A DNA stretch of 64,000 nucleotides from Haloechinothrix aidingensis (GCF_013450155.1 NZ_JACCKD010000003.1:310001-374000); one strand, 5' to 3'. Counted from the stretch's first letter, positions 33,241 through 42,918 are shown. A program made the numbers and translations. The notes: a model not told the origin generated them from the letters alone.

Positions 33241-34056
33241 TCAGACTCTCCGCTTCAGTGCCCACACCGACAAGGGCGCGAAGACGGCGAGGATGGCTCC
33301 CGCCCACACCAGCGACTGGATGACCGGTGCCGCTACGGCGCCGGTGTAGGTGGGCTCGCCGAGCATCAGACCACGGCACGCGTCGGCCAGGATGCTGATC
33401 GGGTTGACGTTGACGAAGGCCGGCAGCCAGCCGGGCATGGTCTCGGCGGGCACGAAGACGTTGCTGACGAACGTGAGCGGGAACAGCGCGGTGAACCCGA
33501 AGATCTGCACCCGCTCCGGATCCTTGGCCACCACCCCCACCAGGACAGCCACCCAGGAGAAGGCGAGCGCGAACACCAGCAGCAACACAACGGCACCGAG
33601 CAGCCCGGCAACGGACGTGCCGAGCCGGAAACCCAGCAGCATGCCGACGCCGAGCACGAGCACGATCGACCAGGCTTGCTTGACCTGGTCCGCTGCGATG
33701 CGCCCGGCGAGCGGGGCCCACCGGGCCACCGGCAGCGACCGCAACCGGTCGAAGACACCCTTGGTCAGGTCGGTGTTGAGTCCCTGACCCACGTACAGCG
33801 TGACGAACAGCATGTTCATCACGACCATCCCTGGCAACATGAAGGTCAGGTAGTCCGAGGTCGATCCGGCGATCGCACCACCGAACACGTAGGTGAACAG
33901 CAGCACGAACATGATCGGCTGGATGCTGAAGTCGCTCATCTCCCACGGGTTGTGGCGGACCTGCACCACGGTGCGCCACGCGAGGGTCAGGCTCTGGCGC
34001 AGCCCCTCGACCGGACCGACCCGGGGACTCACCTCGGGGATCGTCGCAGTGGTCAT
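33241..34056 (-). CDS. ABC transporter permease (DrrB-like)
   Basis: A 271-residue ABC-2-type membrane protein with six helices. It begins with a cytosolic elbow (SLTLAWRTVVQVRHNPWEMSDFSIQP) typical of daunorubicin-resistance DrrB proteins, and shows GVFDRLRSLPVARWAPLAGRI between helices and VNPISILADACRGLMLGEP in the last third. Its ATG at 34056 overlaps the stop of the ATPase gene (ATGA). With that gene it forms an exporter for drugs or lipids; substrate unknown. Confidence 0.88.
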   Translation of the reverse strand: MTTATIPEVSPRVGPVEGLRQSLTLAWRTVVQVRHNPWEMSDFSIQPIMFVLLFTYVFGGAIAGSTSDYLTFMLPGMVVMNMLFVTLYVGQGLNTDLTKGVFDRLRSLPVARWAPLAGRIAADQVKQAWSIVLVLGVGMLLGFRLGTSVAGLLGAVVLLLVFALAFSWVAVLVGVVAKDPERVQIFGFTALFPLTFVSNVFVPAETMPGWLPAFVNVNPISILADACRGLMLGEPTYTGAVAAPVIQSLVWAGAILAVFAPLSVWALKRRV

Positions 34057-35021
34057 GCCGGGCTCCCTTCCGACTCGTCCTGACTCTCGGCCGGATGCCC
34101 GGTCAGGGTGAGGAACACTTCGTCGAGGCTGGAACTGCTCAGCGTGAGCTCGGTGACCACGACCCCTGCCTCGTCGAGCCTGCGCATCACGGCGGGAAGC
34201 AGGTGCGGATCGGAGACGGGCACGGTGACAAGGTCGCCGGTGACGTCGGGGCCGACCCCGGCGAGCTCGCCGACCACGGACACGACGGTAGGCAGGTCGG
34301 ACGACTCGGCCGGCCGTACGGCCAGGCTCTGCCCGCCGGTCTTGGCCTTGAGCTCCTCGGGTGTCCCGGTCGCGATCACCCTGCCCTCGTCGATGACGAC
34401 GATCTCGTCGGCGAGAGCGTCCGCCTCGTCGAGGTACTGCGTGGTCAGCAGCACCGTCACGCCGTCGGCGACCAGGTTGCGGATGAGCTCCCACAACTCG
34501 CTGCGCGCACGGGGGTCGAGGCCGGTGGTCGGCTCGTCGAGGAAGAGCAGCGGTGGCCGGCCGACCAGGCTCGCCGCGAGGTCGAGCCTGCGCCGCATGC
34601 CGCCCGAGTAGGTCTTCACCGCACGGTCTGCCGCGTCGCCGAGGTTGAACTGGGCCAGTAGCTCGTGCGCGCGCTGCTTCGCGCGTTTGCGGGGCATGCC
34701 GAGCAACCGGCCGATGAGTACCAGGTTCTCCGCCCCCGTCAGTGCTTCGTCCACCGAGGCGTACTGGCCGGTCAGCCCCACGAGCTGGCGTACCTGGTGG
34801 GCCTGGCGGACGACGTCGTAGCCACGTACGGTCGCGCGCCCGGCGTCCGGTTGAAGCAGCGTCGCCAGCACGCGCACCGCGGTCGTCTTACCGGCCCCGT
34901 TCGGGCCGAGCAAGCCGAGCACCGTACCGGGGCGCACTGCCAGATCGACCCCGTCCAGCGCGGTCGTCTGCCCGAAGCGTTTGACCAACCCCTCGGCCCA
35001 GATCGCATGTTCCATGGTCAT
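34053..35021 (-). CDS. ABC transporter ATP-binding protein (DrrA-like)
   Basis: A 322-residue ATPase. Walker A is LGPNGAGKTT, the Q-loop is LTGQYASVDEAL, the signature YSGGMRRRLDLAASLVGRP, and Walker B LLFLDEPTTGLDPRAR with TTQYLDEADALAD following. The C-terminal ~90 residues form the DrrA-specific extension (SSSSLDEVFLTLTGHPAE). ATG at 35021 follows GAGGAG closely; ATG at 35015 has better spacing and is an alternative. It forms an operon with the DrrB-like permease. The promoter region holds a palindrome in a 19-base spacer. Confidence 0.9.
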   Translation of the reverse strand: MTMEHAIWAEGLVKRFGQTTALDGVDLAVRPGTVLGLLGPNGAGKTTAVRVLATLLQPDAGRATVRGYDVVRQAHQVRQLVGLTGQYASVDEALTGAENLVLIGRLLGMPRKRAKQRAHELLAQFNLGDAADRAVKTYSGGMRRRLDLAASLVGRPPLLFLDEPTTGLDPRARSELWELIRNLVADGVTVLLTTQYLDEADALADEIVVIDEGRVIATGTPEELKAKTGGQSLAVRPAESSDLPTVVSVVGELAGVGPDVTGDLVTVPVSDPHLLPAVMRRLDEAGVVVTELTLSSSSLDEVFLTLTGHPAESQDESEGSPA

Positions 35022-35137
35022 CGCTCCTCGATTCCGGTCGGTCAGCCCAGCATGCCGGACACCCCCGACACTGCGCGCGCGATTTCGCTCGGTCCGGCGC
35101 ATGACGACCGGCACGGGCTCGATCCTCGCTGAGAACA

Positions 35138-35168
35138 ACCCTAGATCTTCGAGTTAACTCGAAGTCAA
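35138..35168 (-). promoter_or_regulatory. MerR-style promoter/operator of the ABC exporter operon
   Basis: On the minus strand TTGACT (35168-35163), 19 bases and TAGGGT (35143-35138) frame a perfect 18-bp palindrome, CTTCGAGTTAACTCGAAG (35147-35164), in the over-long spacer. A dyad inside a 19-base spacer is the MerR-family pattern. No MerR gene is nearby; a TetR-type site is also possible. Confidence 0.6.
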
Positions 35169-35179
35169 CTGCAAAGCGC

Positions 35180-35242
35180 GCGCACGAGAAAGGCGCGCCG
35201 CTCCGAGTCCACGACCCGGGGCGGCGCGCCTTTCTCGTGCGC
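35180..35242. terminator. strong bidirectional terminator after the SPFH gene
   Basis: A perfect 22-base stem (35180-35201 with 35221-35242) encloses a 19-base loop. It sits 2 bases past the SPFH stop and also shields the ABC promoter from read-through. Confidence 0.85.
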
Positions 35243-35244
35243 AT

Positions 35245-36654
35245 CTAACGTTGCGGCGGTGAACCTCCTTGGGGACCTCCCTGGGGGCCTCCCTGGGGAC
35301 CGCCGGGTGGTGGCTCCTCCCCCTGCTGCGGAGGAGGTCCCTGCGGGCTCTGCGGTTGCGCGAACGGGAACTGCTGACCTTGCGCGCCGCCCTGCTGGGG
35401 CGTGCCGAACGAGCCACCGGCCTGCGGCGGTTGTCCGGGCGGCTGGATCCCGAGCTGCTGGGACGCCTCCGGCGGGAGCTGGCTCGGGTCGCCCTTGAGC
35501 GCCTCGGCGGCGGCGGACGCGCTCTTGCCTCCTCCGGTTCCACCCGGACCGATCGGGCCACCCACTTCCTTGCGTGCCACGGCCTCGGCCGCGCGCACCG
35601 CCTCGGCGACCTCCGGGTCGGTCGTGGTGTCGAACCAGCTCGCGACCTCCTCCTCGTCGAGCTCGGGAGGGCTGGCCTCGTACTCCGGTGGTTCGTAACG
35701 GAAGACACCGTCCTCGCCAGGGGTACCGAGGTTGCGTGCGTATCCTTCCAGCGCCTTGCCATACTCGCTGGGGACGAGCCACACCTTGTTCGCGTCGCCC
35801 TGAGCCATCTGCGGCAGGGTCTGCAGGTACTGGTAGGCGAGCACCTCGGGCGTGGGCCGTGCGGCCTTGATCGAGGCGAACACCTTCTCGATGGCCTTGG
35901 CCTGGCCCTGTGCCTGCAGGTAGCGAGCGGCACGCTCACCCTGCGCACGTAGGATGCTGGACTGGCGCTCGGCCTCCGCGCTGAGGATGGCCGCCTGCTT
36001 GGACCCCTCCGCATCGAGGATCTGACCCTGCTTCTGCCCTTCGGCCTTCTTGATAGCCGCCTCGCGATCACCCTCCGCGTTGAGAATCATCGCGCGCTTC
36101 TCCCGGTCGGCGCGCATCTGCTTCTCCATCGAGTCCTGAATGGAGGGCGGCGGATCGATGGCCTTGAGCTCGACCCGGGCGACCCGGATCCCCCACCGTC
36201 CCGTCGCCTCGTCGAGCACTCCGCGTAGCTGCTGGTTGATCTGGTCGCGGGAGGTCAGTGTGTCCTCCAGGCTCATGCCACCGACCAGGTTGCGCAGCGT
36301 CGTCGTGGTCAACTGCTCCACACCGGTGATGTAGTTCGAGATCTCGTAGGTCGCGGCCCGGGAATCGGTCACCTGAAAGTAGACAACCGTATCGATCGAC
36401 AGCGTGAGGTTGTCCTGAGTGATCACCGACTGCGGGGGAAAGGACACGACCTGCTCACGAAGGTCGACTCGGGAGCGCACCTTGTCGAGGAAGGGAACGA
36501 GGAAGTTCAGCCCCGGGGGCGCCACAGTCTTGAACTTGCCCAGCCGCTCGACGACGGCCGCCTGTGCCTGGGGGATGACCATGATCGCCTTGAAGACGAC
36601 GACCACCACGAAGAGCACGATGACCGCGAGGAGGATGATCGTTGCGGTTCCCAA
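35245..36654 (-). CDS. SPFH/stomatin-family membrane protein with low-complexity tail
   Basis: A 469-residue QmcA/stomatin-like protein. After one N-terminal helix (IILLAVIVLFVVVVVFKAI) comes the SPFH domain (PQAQAAVVERLGKFKTVAPPGLNFLVPF through GIRVARVELKAIDPPPSI) and a coiled coil rich in AEGDREAAIKKAEGQKQ. The last ~100 residues are Pro/Gln/Gly-rich with GGPQ repeats encoded by 12-base direct repeats near 35270-35304. Such proteins form large rings that organise membrane microdomains with NfeD partners. The start is TTG at 36654 with AGGAGAG before it. Two NfeD genes lie upstream on the same strand. Confidence 0.88.
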   Translation of the reverse strand: MGTATIILLAVIVLFVVVVVFKAIMVIPQAQAAVVERLGKFKTVAPPGLNFLVPFLDKVRSRVDLREQVVSFPPQSVITQDNLTLSIDTVVYFQVTDSRAATYEISNYITGVEQLTTTTLRNLVGGMSLEDTLTSRDQINQQLRGVLDEATGRWGIRVARVELKAIDPPPSIQDSMEKQMRADREKRAMILNAEGDREAAIKKAEGQKQGQILDAEGSKQAAILSAEAERQSSILRAQGERAARYLQAQGQAKAIEKVFASIKAARPTPEVLAYQYLQTLPQMAQGDANKVWLVPSEYGKALEGYARNLGTPGEDGVFRYEPPEYEASPPELDEEEVASWFDTTTDPEVAEAVRAAEAVARKEVGGPIGPGGTGGGKSASAAAEALKGDPSQLPPEASQQLGIQPPGQPPQAGGSFGTPQQGGAQGQQFPFAQPQSPQGPPPQQGEEPPPGGPQGGPQGGPQGGSPPQR

Positions 36655-36730
36655 GTCTCTCTCCTGTGTGTTCAGTTGACTCGCGGGGTAAGCGATGGGT
36701 TACGGGCGGTTTCGTACGACAATCCTATGG

Positions 36731-37159
36731 TCACGGCTCCGCGGACACCACAGCGGTTGCTCCGGATATCTCCAGGACGGTGACGGGTGTGTTGGGCTCG
36801 ATGACCTGGCCGTCGACGTAGCTGCGGGCGGACCACTCCTCGCCGTTGAGCTTGACCCTGCCCTGCTCGGCGTCAACCGTGGACAGCGTCACCGCCCGCG
36901 CACCGACCAGCGCGTCCACATTGGTACGCAAGCCGGGCCCGTGCAGGAAGCGCCGTTTGAGTGCGGGCCGGGCAAGCACGAGCAACCCGATCGAGGTCAC
37001 CGCGAACACCCCGACAGAGACGATCACGCTGTCGTCCAGGACCATCGACCCCGCGGCCGCCAGCGCCCCGGCCCCCAGCATGATCAGCACGAGATCGCCG
37101 GAGAGTGCTTCAGCCGCCAGCAAGGCGATACCGACGATCAGCCAGATCAGCGCACCCAT
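36731..37159 (-). CDS. NfeD-like membrane protein (copy A)
   Basis: A 142-residue protein with about three helices (LIWLIVGIALLAAEAL, LIMLGAGALAAAGSMVL, VIVSVGVFAVTSIGLLVLA) and a C-terminal OB-fold NfeD domain (ALVGARAVTLSTV, VKLNGEEWSARSY, NTPVTVLEISG). NfeD proteins partner stomatins in membrane domains. This copy is nearest the SPFH gene. It is nearly identical to copy B upstream, differing in the first 25 residues, a 7-residue patch (HGPGLR) and the last few. Start ATG 37159; its context is shared with copy B. Confidence 0.88.
   Translation of the reverse strand: MGALIWLIVGIALLAAEALSGDLVLIMLGAGALAAAGSMVLDDSVIVSVGVFAVTSIGLLVLARPALKRRFLHGPGLRTNVDALVGARAVTLSTVDAEQGRVKLNGEEWSARSYVDGQVIEPNTPVTVLEISGATAVVSAEP
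36759..37090. repeat. direct repeat, left unit (NfeD copy A)
   Basis: Bases 36759-36916 and 36945-37090 match 37301-37458 and 37487-37632 (offset 542) without a difference by eye, separated by a diverged patch of 28 bases. Flanks outside these blocks differ, including at synonymous sites. Confidence 0.85.
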
Positions 37160-37272
37160 GGTGTCATGCTCTCAGAGAACGCACGGCACTGTGCCAGGTT
37201 TCGCGGCCGACGTGATCAACGCGTGACCTTGCTTGCCACCCCCGGCCACCCCCGGCCACGCCGTGCGTCGCA

Positions 37273-37701
37273 CTACCGCCCCGGTGAGACGATCGCCATC
37301 GCTCCGGATATCTCCAGGACGGTGACGGGTGTGTTGGGCTCGATGACCTGGCCGTCGACGTAGCTGCGGGCGGACCACTCCTCGCCGTTGAGCTTGACCC
37401 TGCCCTGCTCGGCGTCAACCGTGGACAGCGTCACCGCCCGCGCACCGACCAGCGCGTCGACGTTCGTGGGCACGCTCCGCTCGAGAAGGAAGCGCCGTTT
37501 GAGTGCGGGCCGGGCAAGCACGAGCAACCCGATCGAGGTCACCGCGAACACCCCGACAGAGACGATCACGCTGTCGTCCAGGACCATCGACCCCGCGGCC
37601 GCCAGCGCCCCGGCCCCCAGCATGATCAGCACCATGGAGCCGGACATCGCCTCCGCTGCCAGCAGGGCGATGCCGGCGATCAGCCAGATCAGCGCACCCA
37701 T
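37273..37701 (-). CDS. NfeD-like membrane protein (copy B)
   Basis: A 142-residue NfeD protein almost identical to the downstream copy A. Unique to it are MSGSMV near the second helix, LERSVP in the loop after the third helix and the end AMAIVSPGR. Length, helix positions and OB domain are the same. It begins at ATG 37701, where the upstream sequence also carries a short duplicated ATGG element. It is 24 bases after the DUF3097 stop, so may be on the same transcript as that gene, copy A and the SPFH gene. Confidence 0.87.
   Translation of the reverse strand: MGALIWLIAGIALLAAEAMSGSMVLIMLGAGALAAAGSMVLDDSVIVSVGVFAVTSIGLLVLARPALKRRFLLERSVPTNVDALVGARAVTLSTVDAEQGRVKLNGEEWSARSYVDGQVIEPNTPVTVLEISGAMAIVSPGR
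37301..37632. repeat. direct repeat, right unit (NfeD copy B)
   Basis: Partner of the repeat at 36759-37090. The 113-base spacer between the two genes (37160-37272) is not repeated, so the duplication follows gene boundaries or has since diverged outside them. Confidence 0.85.
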
Positions 37702-37724
37702 CGCCCCATGGTGTCACATGATGA

Positions 37725-38546
37725 TCACGCAGACCCGGTCTCCACGGGGTCGGTGACGAAGTCGATCAACCGTTCCACCGCCCCGATGAGGTCGGGTTCG
37801 AGGTCCCGGAAGCTGGTCACGGCGGAGAGGACGCGCTGCCAGCCCTCGTGCGGCTCGCCCCACCCCAGTGCCGCGCACACGCCTTCCTTCCACGGCACCG
37901 ACCTCGGCACCTCCGGCCACGCCGGTATCCCGAGCGAGGCGGGCTTGACCGCCTGCCAGATATCCACGTACGGGTGACCCGTGACCAGCACATGCGGGTC
38001 GCGGACCGCGGCAGCGACGCGGGACTCCTTACTGCCCTCCACCAGGTGATCGACCAGCACTCCGAGCCTGCGGTTCGACGCGGTACCGAAGACCTCGACG
38101 TGCTCGTCGAGGCGGTCCACGCCGCGTAGCTCCTCGACGACGACGCCGTCCACCCGGAGGTCGTGGCCCCAGACCCGCTCCACGAGCTCGGCGTCGTGCT
38201 TGCCCTCCACCCAGATCCGGGAGTCCCGGGCGGTGCGCGCCCGCAGTCCCGCAACGCGCACCGAGCCCGATGCCGAACGTTGCTCGGTCGCGGCGGAGCG
38301 CCCGCGATGCGGCACCAGCGTCACCGGCGAGCCGTCGAGCAGGAACCCGGCAGGCAGGAACGGGAAGACACGCTGGTTGCCGTGCCGGTCCTCCAGCGTG
38401 ACAGCGCGGCGATCGTCACGTACGACAGCCCCGCAGAACCCGCTCCCGCGCTCCTCGACCACGAGACCGGGCTCGGCCTCGACCTCTGCCGGAGCCGGCT
38501 TGCGGGAACGGGACAGGACATCGCGACCGTAGGAGTGAGCACGCAC
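37725..38546 (-). CDS. DUF3097 family protein
   Basis: A 273-residue actinobacterial protein of unknown function. Family motifs: VVEERGSGFCGAVVR, VTLEDRHGNQRVFPFLPAGFLLDG, RIWVEGKHDAELVERVWGHDLRVDGVVVE, VLVDHLVEGSKES and HPYVDIWQAVKP. The VEGKHDAELVE segment resembles the acidic core of TOPRIM-like nucleases and primases, suggesting nucleic-acid metabolism, but this is inference. GTG at 38546 begins the conserved HSYGRDVL segment. It precedes the NfeD/SPFH genes on the same strand. Confidence 0.83.
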   Translation of the reverse strand: MRAHSYGRDVLSRSRKPAPAEVEAEPGLVVEERGSGFCGAVVRDDRRAVTLEDRHGNQRVFPFLPAGFLLDGSPVTLVPHRGRSAATEQRSASGSVRVAGLRARTARDSRIWVEGKHDAELVERVWGHDLRVDGVVVEELRGVDRLDEHVEVFGTASNRRLGVLVDHLVEGSKESRVAAAVRDPHVLVTGHPYVDIWQAVKPASLGIPAWPEVPRSVPWKEGVCAALGWGEPHEGWQRVLSAVTSFRDLEPDLIGAVERLIDFVTDPVETGSA

Positions 38547-38650
38547 GATCGCCAACCGTACCGGGCAGCCGTGCCCGGTTGCGGCAGGCGCGTGCGCGTG
38601 TCCGGTCGTGTGCCGGATCGCCGTGCCTGCCGCCCCGCTTCCCGGACGTC

Positions 38651-39583
38651 CTACTCGTCGCCGGCGCCGAGCGTGCGCGTCTCCCCGACGGCGAGTGACC
38701 ACAGGTTCGCCGGGTCGCCCCCGGCTGCCGCCCATTCCTTGCGGACCAGCTGGAGCGGCTCGTCCACCGGCTCCTTGGTCAGGACGAACGTCCCCCAGTG
38801 CATGCATGCCATGGTACGAGCGCCGAGGTCGGCGACCGCCCGGACCGACTCTGCCGGGGTCATGTGCACGTAGCGCATGAACCACCGCGGCTCGTACGCA
38901 CCGATCGGCATCATCGCCACATCGATACCCGGGTACCGCGCGCCGACCTCGGCGAACCTGTGGCCGTACCCGGAGTCGCCCGCGTGGTACGTCCGGGTGC
39001 CGTCCGGTGCGGTGATGACCCAGCCACCCCACAACGAGGCACACGTGTCGAACAACCCGCGCCGGCTCCAGTGGTGCGTCGGCGTGAAGTCGAACCGTAC
39101 ACCAGCGATTTCGGTGTGCTCCCACCACTCGAGCTCGGTCACGGCGTGAAAACCGCGTACCCGGAACCACCGCCCCAGCCCGGCGCCGACCAGGATCGGC
39201 GTGTTCCTCGGCAACCGGCGCAAGGTCGGCGCGTCCAGGTGGTCGTAGTGGTCATGGCTGATCACTACGGCGTCGATGGCGGGAAGGTCGTTCCAGGACA
39301 GCCCCGGCGGCGTCAGGCGAGGCGGCGTACCCGGTAGCCGCGTCGACCACACCGGGTCGGTGAGTACACACAGCCCCCCGACCCGCACGAGATAGCTCGC
39401 GTGGCCGATCCAGGTCCAGCTCGCCGCGCCGGGTGGCAGTGGCGGCAGGCCCGTGCGCATCACGGGGATACGGTCGGCGTTGGCGGTCGAGCCGCGGAAC
39501 CCGCCCTCGCGCATGATCCTGACGAAGTCTCGCGGGCCGGGCAGTGGGGATGTCAGCCTGTCGCGGTACGAGTGCCGTCGCAT
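38651..39583 (-). CDS. MBL-fold metallo-hydrolase (UlaG/NAPE-PLD-like)
   Basis: A 310-residue metallo-beta-lactamase-fold enzyme. The metal site is seen as ISHDHYDHLD (HxHxDH), with further ligands in TPTHHWSRRG, TYHAGDSGYG and CMHWGTF. The N-terminal strand WTWIGHASYLVRVGGLCVLTDPVW is typical of the group that includes N-acyl-phosphatidylethanolamine phospholipase D and UlaG lactonase. No signal peptide is seen. ATG at 39583 gives the family's usual basic N-terminus. Substrate unknown; it could act on a lipid phosphodiester. Confidence 0.87.
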   Translation of the reverse strand: MRRHSYRDRLTSPLPGPRDFVRIMREGGFRGSTANADRIPVMRTGLPPLPPGAASWTWIGHASYLVRVGGLCVLTDPVWSTRLPGTPPRLTPPGLSWNDLPAIDAVVISHDHYDHLDAPTLRRLPRNTPILVGAGLGRWFRVRGFHAVTELEWWEHTEIAGVRFDFTPTHHWSRRGLFDTCASLWGGWVITAPDGTRTYHAGDSGYGHRFAEVGARYPGIDVAMMPIGAYEPRWFMRYVHMTPAESVRAVADLGARTMACMHWGTFVLTKEPVDEPLQLVRKEWAAAGGDPANLWSLAVGETRTLGAGDE

Positions 39584-39717
39584 ACCGCTCAGTGTTCCAG
39601 GGTTCCTCGCCGTTACGCCGCACGCGTGCCCGGCGTGTGTTCGGGACGCTCCCGCGCGTCGCGGGCTCGGCCGTGCGCCCCGCGGCCGGTGCGGCGTAGC
39701 GGCCGGGTAGCAGGCCC

Positions 39718-40512
39718 TCAGAACAGCGGCCATGGCACGGCCCGGGCGTTGTCGACCGGGACGGGAAACGCTCCCTCCGCGATCAGCGCGCTCGCGCGCG
39801 AGCGCACGGCCTCGACCTCCGCCGCGGTCAGGTGCGCCGCCAGCTGCTCGCCGAGGGTGCCGTCGAGGTCGGCGAGCAGCTTACGCAGCTTCTCCACCGC
39901 GTCGGCAGGCAGGTCCTCACCGGCCCATCCCCACAACACGGTCCGCAGTTTCGGCTCGGCGTGCAGGCAGATGCCGTGGTCGAGCCCGTACACCTCGCCG
40001 TCTGTGCCCTGGACGACGTGCCTGCCCTTGCGGTCCGCGTTGTTGAGGACGGCGTCGAGCACGGCCATGTCACGTACCCGCGGGTGATCGCTGTGGGCGA
40101 CCACGACGGGCGATCCCCCGCGGTCGTAGGCGTGCAGCACCGTGCGCCAGCCGGGCGGCACCTCGTCGGGACCGAGCACGTCGACGAGCTCGGCCTCGCT
40201 GGTGTCGACCCACAGCTGAACCATGCCCGCACCGAGCGGGCCGTCCCGCAGTACCGTCGGTGGGATCGTGCTCAGCTCCGCCGAACACGCGAGCAGGTAG
40301 CTCGCCACCTCCCGCCCGGCCAGCGTGCCTTCCGGGAAATCCCACAGCGGCCGCTCGCCACGGACCGGCTTGTACACGGCGGGCGCGCTGATCCCGTTCA
40401 GCCGCACGGTGCAGTAGAGCGTGACGTTGGACGCGTCGAGCAGCCTGCCTTCGATCTCCAGGGTGCCGTCGGTGACGAGCTGGAGAGCCTCGGAACCCTG
40501 CCACCCGTACAC
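39718..40512 (-). CDS. SCO1664 family protein
   Basis: A 264-residue protein of a conserved actinobacterial family with a distant phosphatidylinositol-kinase-like fold. It shows AVYKPVRGERPLWDFPEGTLAGREVASYLL (lysine in an ATP-binding-like strand), DMAVLDAVLNNADRKGRHVV (catalytic-loop-like NNADRK) and YGLDHGICLH (DHG metal-like motif). GTG at 40512 is 8 bases after the DUF3090 stop. In mycobacteria the same pair sits between a histidine-phosphatase gene and, further on, mshC; here neither is adjacent. Confidence 0.85.
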   Translation of the reverse strand: MYGWQGSEALQLVTDGTLEIEGRLLDASNVTLYCTVRLNGISAPAVYKPVRGERPLWDFPEGTLAGREVASYLLACSAELSTIPPTVLRDGPLGAGMVQLWVDTSEAELVDVLGPDEVPPGWRTVLHAYDRGGSPVVVAHSDHPRVRDMAVLDAVLNNADRKGRHVVQGTDGEVYGLDHGICLHAEPKLRTVLWGWAGEDLPADAVEKLRKLLADLDGTLGEQLAAHLTAAEVEAVRSRASALIAEGAFPVPVDNARAVPWPLF

Positions 40513-40520
40513 GCTCGGCC

Positions 40521-41096
40521 TCAGCCCTCGGTGAAGGGGTTGTCCCGCAGGAAACCGTTCTGCCGTGGGCAGATGTGACCTTCGGGATCCAGCGGTTCGT
40601 CGCACAGCGGGCACGGCTTGCGGCCCGCGTTGATGACGCGCTCGGCACGCTCGGCGAAGGCGCGGGCGTGCGCCGGGCTGAGGAACACGCGCACGGCGTC
40701 GGGTCCCTCCTCGGTGTCGTCGAGCACGATGTTCTCGTCGACCTCCCCCTCGGTGATGGCGAGCAACTCGATAACCACCGAACTGCTCTCGGCGTCCCAC
40801 CCGAGCCCCATGGTGCCGACCCGGAACTCCTCCTCGACCGGAACGTCGAGAGGGTCGGTGTCGGTGAGCTCCTCCGGTGCCGACGGCGGGACTTCGGTGT
40901 CGAACCGGCTGGCGACCTCTTCGAGTAGCGAGGTGAGCCGTTCGGAGAGCACGGTGAGCTGCTGCTTCTCGAGCGTGACGCTGACCTGCTTGGACTCCGA
41001 GCTGGCCTGCAGGTAGAACGTGCGCTCACCGGGTTCACCGACGGTGCCGGAGACGAACCGATCGGGATGACGGAAGACGTGGATGACACGAGCCAT
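40521..41096 (-). CDS. DUF3090 family protein
   Basis: A 191-residue family member of unknown function. It begins MARVIHVFRHPDRFVSGTVGEPGERTFYLQ and ends with a zinc-ribbon-like GRKPCPLCDEPLDPEGHICPR. The middle contains VFLSPAHARAFAERAERVI. It is coupled to the SCO1664 gene. The conserved neighbourhood in actinobacteria links the pair to the histidine-phosphatase family MSMEG_4193, whose gene lies 1.9 kb away in this window with two unrelated genes in between. Confidence 0.87.
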   Translation of the reverse strand: MARVIHVFRHPDRFVSGTVGEPGERTFYLQASSESKQVSVTLEKQQLTVLSERLTSLLEEVASRFDTEVPPSAPEELTDTDPLDVPVEEEFRVGTMGLGWDAESSSVVIELLAITEGEVDENIVLDDTEEGPDAVRVFLSPAHARAFAERAERVINAGRKPCPLCDEPLDPEGHICPRQNGFLRDNPFTEG

Positions 41097-41234
41097 GGCA
41101 CCCCCGACCTTAAGCCACGCCCGGTGACTCGGCATCCGCCGCCCCTGGGATCGGCCGTCACGCCGCGAGGGGCCTGGTGTACGGACCGTTCACGGCGGCC
41201 CGGGAGCGCCGTACATGCAGCTACGGTTGCGGGT

Positions 41235-41675
41235 ATGCGGCTGAGTGACGAACAGGCCCGCGAGCGGTTCCGGCGGTCCAGGGTGGCCCGGTTGGCGACC
41301 GCCGACGCCGAGGCTGTGCCGCACGTGGTGCCGGTGACCTTCGCACTGGCCGGCGGCCGGCTGTGCTTCGCGGTCGATCACAAACCCAAGAGCACGACGA
41401 TGCTGCGCCGGTTGCGCAACATCGACCAGAACCCACCGGTGAGCCTGCTGGTCGACCACTATGACGAGGACTGGACGTACCTGTGGTGGGCACGCGCGGA
41501 CGGCACGGCGACGGTCCTGCCCGCAGGCACCGCGAGCGCCGCGCGGGACGAATCGGTCCGGGCGTTGTGCGAGAAGTACGGGCAGTACGCGGGACGCACG
41601 CCGCAGGGACCGGTCGTGCGCATCGATGTCAGTCGCTGGAGCGGCTGGTGTGCTTCTTCCCACGCGGCAACGTGA
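41235..41675 (+). CDS. TIGR03668-type PPOX F420-dependent oxidoreductase
   Basis: A 146-residue split-barrel protein. It opens MRLSDEQARERFRRSRVARLATADAEAVPHVVPVTFAL and contains FAVDHKPKSTTMLRRLRNIDQNPPVSLLVDHYDEDWTYLWWARADG, matching the TIGR03668 family described in F420-producing actinobacteria. ATG at 41235 begins the conserved N-terminus. It diverges from DUF3090 across 138 bases that must hold both promoters. Substrate is unknown. Confidence 0.85.
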   Translation: MRLSDEQARERFRRSRVARLATADAEAVPHVVPVTFALAGGRLCFAVDHKPKSTTMLRRLRNIDQNPPVSLLVDHYDEDWTYLWWARADGTATVLPAGTASAARDESVRALCEKYGQYAGRTPQGPVVRIDVSRWSGWCASSHAAT

Positions 41676-41910
41676 CCGACGGCTCCCCGTGCGGCACCCG
41701 GCCTGTGATATCCGGCACCGTCCCGCCGCGGCGTGGCCGGGCGGAGGCGAGCGGGGCGGGTCGCGAGATGCCCGTGACCGCACCGCACAGCGCGGGTACG
41801 CACTCCTGGGCAGCCCAGCGGACGGCGGTACCGTTGCCGCCGACGCGAACGACCGCCGCTGAGCGCGCCGGATAGCATCATCTCGCGTGCAACAGTCGTA
41901 TACCCGCTAG

Positions 41911-42912
<1,002 letters not shown>

Positions 42913-42918
42913 GGCACG

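Noticed and set aside
35263-35304. CRISPR-like short repeats near the SPFH stop
   Set aside because: They are in-frame 12-base repeats coding for GGPQ, without spacers.
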